A DNA stretch of 34,179 bases from Bryobacterales bacterium. Lineage in GTDB: Bacteria > Acidobacteriota > Terriglobia > Bryobacterales > Bryobacteraceae. Positions 1 to 8,954 of the stretch are shown piece after piece. The stretch spans positions 1 to 34,179 of the forward strand of contig JAEUQG010000355.1 in assembly GCA_016789755.1 (NCBI GenBank), written 5' to 3'. Position 1 is the stretch's first letter. Each line of letters begins with the position of its first letter. A model generated the notes under the pieces. That model was not told where the DNA came from, searched no databases, and saw only the letters and a program-made list of their open reading frames with translations. A program made the position numbers and the translations under genes.

Positions 1-986
1 CGCCGCTCCGGCTCTTTCCGCAACGCCATCGCCGCGATGCTCTCCAACTCCTTCGCGCCCGTGTTCAGCGGCGGTGCAGGTTCTTCGCAAATCACCCGCT
101 CGATCTCCGTCGCCGACAGCGACTCGAAACGATGCGGCGCACTGCCCCCCAGCAATTCATACAGCACCGCGCCCAACGAGTAAACATCCGTTGACACCGA
201 CACCGCCATGCCGCGTACCTGCTCCGGACTGGCGTAGTCCGGAGTGAGCAGCGGCGTCCCCACCATGGTCCGCGGCGCTGTCTCCCCGGAAACGTCCTCG
301 GCGAGCAGCTTGGCAATGCCGAAATCGAGCAGCTTCACATTGCCTTCGCCATTCACCAGAATGTTGCCTGGCTTCAGATCGCGGTGAATCGCCAGATTCC
401 GATGGGCGCAGCTCACGCCCTCGCACACCTGAAGAAACAAACCGAGCTTCTGCGTCACGGACAGCCCCGCCTCGGCGCAGTAGCGCGTGATGGGCTTGCC
501 TTCCACATACTCCATCACCAGGTAGGGCCGGCCGTCACCGGTGGCGCCGCCATCCAGCAGCCGCGCAATATTCGGATGTTCCAGGTTGGCCAAAATCTGC
601 CGCTCCTGGCGGAAGCGGCCGACAATGTGATCGGTGTCCATGCCGCGCTTGACGATCTTGATGGCCACGCGCTTCGAGAAATCGCCCTGGCGATGCGCCA
701 GATACACCGCCCCCATGCCGCCGCGCCCCACTTCACGATCGATGGTGTAGGTCCCTACAGATTTCCCTTCCAGCGAATCGTCGTCGGGCAAGGATTCCAC
801 CACCCGCCCCAGCGCCTCGCCGAACATCTGCTCGCCATGACCGTCGGCTTCGAGCAGCGATGCCACCTCCTCGCGTAATTCACCGTCGCCGGCACACGCC
901 TGGTCCAGGTAAGCCGTCCGTTCTCCCGGCGGCAGTTCCGATGCCTGATGGAAGATCCTTTCGATTCGCTCCCAGCGCCCGTCCAT
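1..986 (-). CDS. Serine/threonine protein kinase, C-terminus beyond window
   Basis: This is a Hanks-type Ser/Thr kinase read on the minus strand and cut by the left edge; 328 residues are visible with no stop. Residues 1-75 form a helical N-terminal segment (starting MDGRWERIER) resembling the N-terminus of the kinase at 1592-4309. The catalytic domain starts near residue 80: glycine loop GRGGMG at 88-92, Lys110 in VAIK, HRDLKPGN with catalytic Asp203, DFG at 221-223, and a YASPEQ activation-segment end near 251-256. The ATG at 984-986 is preferred because the helical N-terminus runs to it. It diverges from the ECF sigma gene with only about 48 bases between starts. The missing part probably holds a membrane segment and TPR or similar sensor repeats, as in its neighbour, but this cannot be seen. 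Confidence 0.93.
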   Translation of the reverse strand, partial: MDGRWERIERIFHQASELPPGERTAYLDQACAGDGELREEVASLLEADGHGEQMFGEALGRVVESLPDDDSLEGKSVGTYTIDREVGRGGMGAVYLAHRQGDFSKRVAIKIVKRGMDTDHIVGRFRQERQILANLEHPNIARLLDGGATGDGRPYLVMEYVEGKPITRYCAEAGLSVTQKLGLFLQVCEGVSCAHRNLAIHRDLKPGNILVNGEGNVKLLDFGIAKLLAEDVSGETAPRTMVGTPLLTPDYASPEQVRGMAVSVSTDVYSLGAVLYELLGGSAPHRFESLSATEIERVICEEPAPPLNTGAKELESIAAMALRKEPER

Positions 987-1009
987 ATTTGTATAGATGG
1001 TACGATAGG

Positions 1010-1021
1010 CCAATCGATTGG
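1010..1021. promoter_or_regulatory. 12-bp perfect palindrome between divergent kinase and sigma genes
   Basis: CCAATCGATTGG is its own reverse complement and sits in the roughly 48-base gap between the minus-strand kinase start (986) and the sigma factor start (1035). Its last two bases are the first two of the sigma gene's GGAGGG ribosome binding site. It could be an operator for both genes; no regulator can be named. Confidence 0.35.
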
Positions 1022-1034
1022 AGGGAAGACCCAT

Positions 1035-1595
1035 TTGGGTGACGTAACGGTGCTGCTGTCGCGCTGGTGCAGCGGCGATAGAGGAGCTCTCGATGCCCTG
1101 ACTCCTTTGGTCTACGAAGAGCTCCGGGCCATCGCCGAGCATTACCTGGGCAAAGAGCGCAGCAACCACACCCTCGCGCCCACGGCCCTCGTCCATGAGG
1201 CCTGGCTCAAGCTGGTGCGCCAGGACCAATCCGAGTTCCCCAATCGCAAGCACTTCTATGCCCTCGCGGCCCGCGTCATGCGCAACATCCTCGTCGATCA
1301 CGCCCGTGCCCTGCAAACCGGCAAACGCGGCGGCGGCCAGATGACCATCGCCTTTGGCGAGGCGCAGTTCACGCAAACCCAGCACGCCAACCAGTTTCTG
1401 GTCCTCAACGACGCCATGGATCGGCTGGCAAAGATGAGTCCGCGTCAGGCCCAGGTCATCGAGTTGCGCTACTTCGCCGGCCTCAACCTGGAAGAGATCT
1501 CCGAACTCACCGGTGTCTCCCAATCCACCATCAGCCGCGACCAGCGCGCCGCCGAGGCCTGGCTGGGCCAGGCGATGCAGGAAGGAGTGCGATGA
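1035..1595 (+). CDS. ECF-type RNA polymerase sigma factor
   Basis: An extracytoplasmic-function sigma factor of 186 residues that directs RNA polymerase to a dedicated promoter set. Region 2 spans roughly the first 90 residues (YEELRAIAEHYL, ALVHEAWLKLV, NILVDHARA), and region 4 is C-terminal (LAKMSPRQAQVIELRYFAG, then the helix-turn-helix LEEISELTGVSQSTISRD). It resembles the acidobacterial/planctomycete ECF group that begins MGxVTxLL. The start is taken as TTG at 1035 because LGDVTVLL aligns with that family start and GGAGGG lies nine bases upstream. An ATG at 948 would add 29 unfamiliar residues and overlap the divergent kinase. It overlaps the following kinase by four bases (ATGA), so the two are translationally coupled; the kinase or its substrates may control it, which is inference. 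Confidence 0.93.
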   Translation: MGDVTVLLSRWCSGDRGALDALTPLVYEELRAIAEHYLGKERSNHTLAPTALVHEAWLKLVRQDQSEFPNRKHFYALAARVMRNILVDHARALQTGKRGGGQMTIAFGEAQFTQTQHANQFLVLNDAMDRLAKMSPRQAQVIELRYFAGLNLEEISELTGVSQSTISRDQRAAEAWLGQAMQEGVR

Positions 1596-4309
1596 CCGGC
1601 GGCAGCGAAGAGCGCTGGCGGAAGCTGCAAGCATCGTTCGAGCAGGCCATGGATCTGCCCCCAGGCGATCGCGCGGCCTTCCTTGCCGCGCTCGACGCCG
1701 ACGAACACCTGAAGCGCGAATTGCACGGCATGATCCGCGTCGCCTCTTCCGGCGGCGTCGATCTCTCCCAGCCCATCGCTGCCTTGGCCGGGACGGCTTC
1801 GGCGGCGCCCGCGCACCCGCGCCGCTTCGGCCCCTACCGCATCGTGCGCGAGATCGGCCACGGCGGCATGGGCGTCGTCTACGAAGCCGTGCGCGAAGAT
1901 GAGTTCCACCAGCGCGTGGCCCTCAAAATCGCGCCCCAGTGGCGCGGCGAAGAGCAACTCCATGCGCGCATCCGCCATGAACGCCAGGTGCTTGCCGGAC
2001 TCGATCACCCCAACATCGCCCGCCTCATCGATGGCGGCTCGGAGAACGGCGTCCCCTATTTCGCCATGGAGTATGTCGAGGGCATCCCCATTACGGCCTT
2101 TCTCCACGATCGCCGGCCGCCGTTGCCCGCCCGCATCGCTCTCTTCCAACAGGTGCTGGCGGCCGTCCATTACGCCCACCTGAATATGGTGGTGCATCGC
2201 GATCTGAAGCCGTCCAACATCCTCGTCACTTCCGAAGGCGTACCGAAATTGCTCGACTTCGGCATCGCCAAAATTCTCGATCCGATGGCAGGCCCAGGCG
2301 TCACCGGGACAGGCATGCAGTGGACCCCCGACTACGCCAGTCCGGAGCAGGTCCGCGGCCTGCCCGTCACCGCTCAAACCGATGTCTATTCGCTCGCCCT
2401 GGTGTTGTTCGAGATGCTCACCGGCCGCCGTGCGCAGACCGCCGACATGTCGTCGCCGCTCGCCCTCGACAAATCCATCTGCGAGACCGAACCCGCGCGG
2501 ATCGGGACAGAGTTGCTGCACGGCGATCTGCTCACCATCGTCTTCAAGGCGATGTCCAAAGAGCCGTCGCGGCGTTACGAATCGGCTGCGGAGTTCAGCG
2601 CCGACCTCACCCGCTGTCTCAACGGCCTTCCGGTCACGGCTCGCCCCAACACGTTCGCCTATCGCGCCTCGAAGTTCCTGCGGCGTCACAAGGGCCTCGC
2701 CGCCGGCGCCGCCTTGCTCGCCGCCAGTGTGGTGGCGGGTTTCGTCTCCACACTGCATCAGGCACGGCAGGCCGAGAGCCGCTTTCAACAGGTGCGCTCG
2801 CTCGCCAACGCCTTTGTGTTCGATATTCATGACCGTATCCAGTTCCTCCCCGGGTCCACTCCGGCTCGGCAAGCGATCGTCGCTACCGCCCTTCGCTACC
2901 TGGAGAATCTGCAGCAGAGTGCCGGCGCAGATGCGGACTTGGCGCGCGAACTGGCCGGCGCCTATCACCGCATCGGGGATGTTCAGGGCAACCCCACCAT
3001 CAGCAATCTGGGCGACCGCGATGGGGCTCTGGCCAGCTATCGCAAGGCGCAGTCGCTGCTCGCGCCCCTGGTCGCGCAGGGAGACAACGCCTCCAGATTG
3101 CCGCTGGCGGGCATCGAAACCGGACTGGCCATGGTGCGCAAGGAGAAGGGGGAAACCAAGGTCGCGCTGAGCCATTACCAACGTGCCTGCGCGCTGGCCG
3201 ATGACGCCCTCGCCGGCAACCCCGCCGACCGCTCCGCGTTGCACTTCACCGCCAATCTCTACGCCGATTGGACACGCACCCTGATGCAGCTCAACGACCC
3301 GCGTGCGCCCGCCGCGGCGGAACGGGCCATGCTCGTGGCCCGCCGGTTGGTGGCCGCCGATCCGTCGCGCCTCGATTCCCTCGCCACCCTCGCTACGGCC
3401 CACAACAGCCTCGCGGCAGTGTTCCTCAGCGCTTCCCAGTTGGAGAAAGCCGCCACCGGTTACCGCCAGTCGGTGGAGCTCCGCTCCGAACTGGTGCGCC
3501 GCGCCGCGGACAATGTGTCCTACCGCCGCGACCTGGTGGTCGGCTTGGGCACTTTGGGCGAAGTGTTGGGCACGCGCACCGGCGAGAACCTGGGCGACAC
3601 GGCAGGCGCCATCGCCGCGCTCCGATCGGCCCTTGAGCATACGCGCTGGCTCCGCCGTAATGATGCGGCCGACAAGCGCGCCGTCTTCGACGACTTGAGC
3701 GTGCGCATGCGTCTGGGCGCCGCACTGCTCGAAGGCGGAATGGCGCAGGATGCGCTGGGCCTGCTGCGCGCCGCGCTCGAAGAGAACGAAGCGTTGGTGA
3801 AAAACGAGCCCGGCAACTACCGCTTCACCGTGGCCAGCGGCTATCTGATGCGCAAGGAAGCCGAAGCGCTGGCGGCGCTCGGGCGTAACCAGGAAGCCGT
3901 CGGCGCCTATCGCCGCGCCATGGAGCGCTACGCCCCTTTGACATCGGGGCCGACAGGAAGCTCAGTGGTGTTCAGCATCGTCATTGTCAACGTGCAGATC
4001 GCCGGACTGCTCGCCGCTACCAATCCCAAGGCGGCGCTCGAAGCTGCCAACCAGGCCGCGGCTCTCATCGCCAAGTCGCCGCAATCGTTGAGTGTGCCTT
4101 GGACGAAAGCGAAGATCCCCGGCGATTTGGGACGCCTCTACCAGCGCTTGGGCGACGCCGCGCGGGCTCGTCCCTGGCTGGAACGCAGCATCGCCGTATG
4201 GAAGCAGTTGCGGCCGCCCAAGGCCCTCGAAGCGGCGCGCCAGAAAGAACAGGCGCTCGTCGAAGCCTCTCTGGCACATCTGGCACAGTCGAAGGTTGTG
4301 GAACGCTAG
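1592..4309 (+). CDS. Membrane Ser/Thr protein kinase with extracytoplasmic TPR-like region
   Basis: A 905-residue Hanks-type kinase. Residues 1-80 are a helical N-terminal segment similar to that of the kinase at 1-986. The kinase domain covers about 82-345: glycine loop GHGGMG, Lys112 in VALK, HRDLKPSN with Asp204, DFG at 222-224, and YASPEQ near 248-253. A hydrophobic segment at about 368-388 after RRHKG is the single membrane span. The remaining 500 residues are alanine-rich helical repeats of TPR character (for example AGAYHRIGDVQG and YQRLGDAARARPWLERS). The kinase domain should face the cytoplasm and the TPR region the periplasm, as in known acidobacterial kinases of this layout. The start overlaps the sigma factor stop (ATGA). 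Substrate unknown. Confidence 0.93.
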   Translation: MTGGSEERWRKLQASFEQAMDLPPGDRAAFLAALDADEHLKRELHGMIRVASSGGVDLSQPIAALAGTASAAPAHPRRFGPYRIVREIGHGGMGVVYEAVREDEFHQRVALKIAPQWRGEEQLHARIRHERQVLAGLDHPNIARLIDGGSENGVPYFAMEYVEGIPITAFLHDRRPPLPARIALFQQVLAAVHYAHLNMVVHRDLKPSNILVTSEGVPKLLDFGIAKILDPMAGPGVTGTGMQWTPDYASPEQVRGLPVTAQTDVYSLALVLFEMLTGRRAQTADMSSPLALDKSICETEPARIGTELLHGDLLTIVFKAMSKEPSRRYESAAEFSADLTRCLNGLPVTARPNTFAYRASKFLRRHKGLAAGAALLAASVVAGFVSTLHQARQAESRFQQVRSLANAFVFDIHDRIQFLPGSTPARQAIVATALRYLENLQQSAGADADLARELAGAYHRIGDVQGNPTISNLGDRDGALASYRKAQSLLAPLVAQGDNASRLPLAGIETGLAMVRKEKGETKVALSHYQRACALADDALAGNPADRSALHFTANLYADWTRTLMQLNDPRAPAAAERAMLVARRLVAADPSRLDSLATLATAHNSLAAVFLSASQLEKAATGYRQSVELRSELVRRAADNVSYRRDLVVGLGTLGEVLGTRTGENLGDTAGAIAALRSALEHTRWLRRNDAADKRAVFDDLSVRMRLGAALLEGGMAQDALGLLRAALEENEALVKNEPGNYRFTVASGYLMRKEAEALAALGRNQEAVGAYRRAMERYAPLTSGPTGSSVVFSIVIVNVQIAGLLAATNPKAALEAANQAAALIAKSPQSLSVPWTKAKIPGDLGRLYQRLGDAARARPWLERSIAVWKQLRPPKALEAARQKEQALVEASLAHLAQSKVVER

Positions 4310-4324
4310 AGCAGGGGATAGAAT
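4296..4324 (+). promoter_or_regulatory. Candidate sigma-70 promoter of the sdh operon
   Basis: TTGTGG at 4296-4301 and TAGAAT at 4319-4324 are separated by exactly 17 bases. The -10 box matches TATAAT at five of six positions and the -35 box matches TTGACA at three. Transcription would start near 4331, about 39 bases before the SdhC start. The -35 box lies inside the end of the kinase gene. Confidence 0.45.
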
Positions 4325-4369
4325 AAAACTTACGCGATCACGCCCCCAGTTCTGCACATCGAATACGAT

Positions 4370-5059
4370 ATGAGCGCTGCTGCCACCGCCCTTACGGGCA
4401 AGTCCGCCGAGCGGTTCCGTTTTTGGGATTCTCCGATTGGAAAGAAGGCTGTGATGGCTGCAACAGGTTTCATCCTGTTCGGCTTTGTCACCGGCCACAT
4501 GCTTGGCAATCTCCAGATCTATCTTGGACCCGAAAAGCTCGATGCCTACGCCGAGTTTCTGCAACAGACCAAAGGCTTGCTGTGGGGAGCGCGCATCACG
4601 CTGCTGATTTGCGTCGCTCTGCACGTCACCGCCGCCATCCAACTGGCCTTGCTGCAGAAGAAGGCCCGGCCACAGGCCTATGTGAAGAAAACCAGCGCCG
4701 GCTCGTCCTACGCCTCGCGCACCATGTATTGGAGCGGCCCCATCCTGCTCGCCTTTATCGTCTTCCACCTGCTGCACTTCACCACCGGACAGGCGCATCC
4801 CGATTTTCAGCACGGCGCCGTGTACCGCAACGTGGTGACAGGATTCCAGAGCGCGCCGGCGTCGTTGTTCTACATCGTCGCCATGCTCCTGCTGGGCGCC
4901 CACCTGTACCACGGAATCTGGAGCATGTTCCAAAGCGTGGGCATCAATCATCCTAAGTACACTCCCGTGTTCAAGAAGCTGGCCGCGCTGATGGCTGCTG
5001 TCCTCGTGGGCGGCAACGTGTCCATTCCGGTGGCCGTGATGACTGGTCTGATCCGTTAA
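4370..5059 (+). CDS. sdhC: Succinate dehydrogenase cytochrome b subunit (b558 type)
   Basis: Membrane anchor of succinate dehydrogenase/fumarate reductase: it binds haem b and passes electrons between the SdhB iron-sulfur subunit and membrane quinone. The 229-residue protein has about five membrane spans: [20 protein letters not shown] near 29-48, [47 protein letters not shown] and a C-terminal span. Histidines within the spans (GHMLGN, ALHVTA, FHLLHF, AHLYHG) are the expected haem ligands. The size and the SIGKK-like start of the core ([14 protein letters not shown]) fit the single-anchor b558 family of Bacteroidetes, Bacillus and Acidobacteria. No separate sdhD is present, as expected for this type. 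SdhA follows six bases later. Confidence 0.95.
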   Translation: MSAAATALTGKSAERFRFWDSPIGKKAVMAATGFILFGFVTGHMLGNLQIYLGPEKLDAYAEFLQQTKGLLWGARITLLICVALHVTAAIQLALLQKKARPQAYVKKTSAGSSYASRTMYWSGPILLAFIVFHLLHFTTGQAHPDFQHGAVYRNVVTGFQSAPASLFYIVAMLLLGAHLYHGIWSMFQSVGINHPKYTPVFKKLAALMAAVLVGGNVSIPVAVMTGLIR

Positions 5060-5064
5060 AACCA

Positions 5065-6978
<1,914 letters not shown>

Positions 6979-6980
6979 CC

Positions 6981-7745
6981 ATGAAGCTGACTCTCCATAT
7001 CTGGCGCCAGAAGAATGCCTCCTCGCCCGGCAAGATGGTCCGCTACGAGACCGATGCCAACGAGCATATGTCCTTCCTGGAGATGTTGGACGTGTTGAAC
7101 GAGGGGCTCATCGCAAAGGGCGAAGAGCCGGTGGCATTCGATCACGATTGCCGCGAAGGAATCTGCGGATCCTGCGGGTTCGTCATCAACGGCGTGGCAC
7201 ACGGGCCGCTGCCTTCCACCACCGTCTGCCAGCTTCACATGCGGCACTTTAAGGACGGCGATGAGCTGTACCTGGAGCCCTGGCGTGCGGCTGCCTTCCC
7301 CGTGATCAAGGACCTCGTCGTCGACCGCTCAGCTTTCGACCGCATCATCGCCGCCGGCGGCTACATTTCGGTCTCCACCGGATCGGCCGTGGATGCCAAC
7401 GCGCTGCCGGTGCGCAAGAAAGACTCCGACATGGCGATGGACGCCGCCCAATGCATCGGCTGCGGCGCCTGCGTGGCCGCTTGCCCCAATGCCTCGGCCT
7501 CCCTGTTCCTGTCGGCCAAAATGAGCCACCTCGGCCTGCTCCCGCAAGGGCAGCCCGAGCGCATGGAACGCGCTTTGAACATGGTCGCTGCGGCCAACGA
7601 AGGACTGTTCGGAAGCTGCACCAACATCGGCGAGTGCGAAGCCGTCTGCCCGAAGGGAATCCGCCTGGAGTTCATCGCCCGGATGAACAGAGATTTCCTC
7701 AAAGCGGCCTGGACCTTCCGGCAGGAACGCGTCGAATCGGACTGA
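6981..7745 (+). CDS. sdhB: Succinate dehydrogenase iron-sulfur subunit
   Basis: The electron-transfer subunit of complex II, with 254 residues. The [2Fe-2S] ligands are Cys57, Cys62, Cys65 (CREGICGSC) and Cys83. Two further clusters are bound by Cys158/161/164 with Cys223 and by Cys168, Cys213 and Cys219 (motifs [12 protein letters not shown] and [12 protein letters not shown]). Cys161 rather than Asp or Ser occupies the variable position. It is the last gene of sdhCAB, and its stop codon forms part of a hairpin (7742-7759). Confidence 0.96.
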   Translation: MKLTLHIWRQKNASSPGKMVRYETDANEHMSFLEMLDVLNEGLIAKGEEPVAFDHDCREGICGSCGFVINGVAHGPLPSTTVCQLHMRHFKDGDELYLEPWRAAAFPVIKDLVVDRSAFDRIIAAGGYISVSTGSAVDANALPVRKKDSDMAMDAAQCIGCGACVAACPNASASLFLSAKMSHLGLLPQGQPERMERALNMVAAANEGLFGSCTNIGECEAVCPKGIRLEFIARMNRDFLKAAWTFRQERVESD

Positions 7746-7759
7746 GCCCGGCGGCTCAG
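7742..7759 (+). terminator. Hairpin overlapping the sdhB stop codon, possible terminator
   Basis: CTGAGCC and GGCTCAG form a perfect 7-bp stem around a CGGC loop. The stem contains the sdhB TGA. No long T tract follows, only the AT-rich TCAAAT repeats, so it is a weak candidate for intrinsic termination or mRNA 3'-end protection. Confidence 0.4.
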
Positions 7760-7761
7760 GC

Positions 7762-7785
7762 TCAAATTCAAATTCAAATTCAAAT
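7762..7785. repeat. Four tandem copies of TCAAAT
   Basis: A perfect hexamer repeat, TCAAAT four times, directly follows the sdhB hairpin. It is AT-rich against a GC-rich background. Such hexamer tracts can vary in copy number by slippage. It lies outside any gene, in the 189-base gap before the secreted protein at 7935, which otherwise holds only a GC-rich stretch and an A/T-rich patch near 7860-7870. Confidence 0.9.
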
Positions 7786-7934
7786 AAACAGCCGATAGCG
7801 GCACGCCACGCCGCGCTTGCTCGCATTCCGCCATGCGCCGGCCCCTCCTCTGGCAAGGCGAAAAATTAATTCCCGCCCGGGGGTGAAGGAAAAACCAAAC
7901 GAGCTGCGTTCTGGAGTTGAGGGGGCACACTCCA

Positions 7935-8945
7935 ATGAAACGCAAAATCATGACATGGCTGTTGCTGCCGGTATTGGCGGCGTACGGGCAAACGACGGTT
8001 CCGGAAGACGAATGGGAATCGCGGGCGGTGTTCGGTCTGCATCAGGCGGGGGCCAGTTCGGCGCCCTCGACGCAAAACTACTTCTTCGACTTCTTCATCA
8101 TGCGCGGGTTGGGCAGTAAAGCCAAGGTGCATGAGAACCGCGTGAACCTGTGGGGCAATGTGCGGATTGCCAGTTCCCCGCAACAAATCGACACGCCGAT
8201 CGGCCAGTTTATCGCCGGCTTCGCAACCACCGCCGGCGAATTGAAGGTCAACGAGATGGCCCAAAGCGGTGAGTTTCTCACCGGCTTGGGGTTCCAATTG
8301 GCCCGTTGGGAACAGAAGGTCCTGGCAGACGATGGCGTCACCAAGGTCCCCTCGCGCGTCCGCACCATGGAACTCGTGGGCTTCTGGGGGGCCAACGGGA
8401 GCTTTCGCGATCCGGCCTCGCAGGCGAAAGTGTTTCTCACGCCCACCGCCGGGACCCCACAGTATGACCTGTTCAAGGCCCGGTTCCCGGAGGTGGCCAA
8501 GACCGGGGCCAAGCACGTCGCCTTCGTGCCTCCGGACCGCGAACGGTTCTACCGCCAGTACGGCTTCGGCCTGCGCGTGGCGACGTTTGAAGAAAAGCGT
8601 AAGTATGCTCCTCCGGCCACCTACATGGTCACGCTGGGGCAGGATCAACTGATCACGGAGGGTGGCTACCGGGGGGCGGTGGTGAGAGCGGACGTGTTTT
8701 ATCCTCTGCCGATCGGGCAGAAAGACGGGAAGTTCGAAATGTTGTTCCTGTTCGCCACGGCGAACATGCGCATCAGCAAACCGCAGAACGGGACGCCGCT
8801 GGTGCTGGCTTCGGCGACAGGAGTGCAGCCGTACGAAAACACTGTGGCGATTCACGTCGTCCCCAGTGCCCGCGACACGTACCGCATTGGGGCCGGCATC
8901 GATTTCGTCAATTTGTTCAATTCCTGGCGAAATGCGAAGAAGTGA
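7935..8945 (+). CDS. Secreted protein of unknown function, possibly outer-membrane
   Basis: I do not recognise the family. The 336-residue product starts with a clear signal peptide (MKRKIMTWLLLPVLAAYGQ), so it is exported. The mature part is rich in alternating hydrophobic and aromatic residues, with strand-like stretches (ENRVNLWGNVRIAS, GGYRGAVVRADVFYPLP, FEMLFLFATANMRIS), compatible with a beta-structured periplasmic or outer-membrane protein, and lacks cysteine-based motifs. ATG 7935 is chosen over the TTG 18 bases upstream because GAGGGGG lies nine bases before it and the signal peptide begins there. The patatin-like gene starts nine bases after its stop, so the two are very likely co-transcribed. 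Confidence 0.8.
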   Translation: MKRKIMTWLLLPVLAAYGQTTVPEDEWESRAVFGLHQAGASSAPSTQNYFFDFFIMRGLGSKAKVHENRVNLWGNVRIASSPQQIDTPIGQFIAGFATTAGELKVNEMAQSGEFLTGLGFQLARWEQKVLADDGVTKVPSRVRTMELVGFWGANGSFRDPASQAKVFLTPTAGTPQYDLFKARFPEVAKTGAKHVAFVPPDRERFYRQYGFGLRVATFEEKRKYAPPATYMVTLGQDQLITEGGYRGAVVRADVFYPLPIGQKDGKFEMLFLFATANMRISKPQNGTPLVLASATGVQPYENTVAIHVVPSARDTYRIGAGIDFVNLFNSWRNAKK

Positions 8946-8954
8946 GGAGGAAAA

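Noticed and set aside
948..1034. ATG at 948 as the start of the first sigma factor
   Set aside because: Adds residues unlike the family, overlaps the divergent kinase and lacks a ribosome binding site; TTG 1035 fits better.
1469..3640. 723-codon minus-strand open frame opposite the TPR kinase
   Set aside because: Opposite a clear kinase; composition (His/Gly/Arg/Ala-rich, no domain) is typical of antisense frames in GC-rich DNA.
7762..7785. CRISPR-like or integron repeat
   Set aside because: Contiguous hexamers without spacers; no cas, integrase or attC features in the window.
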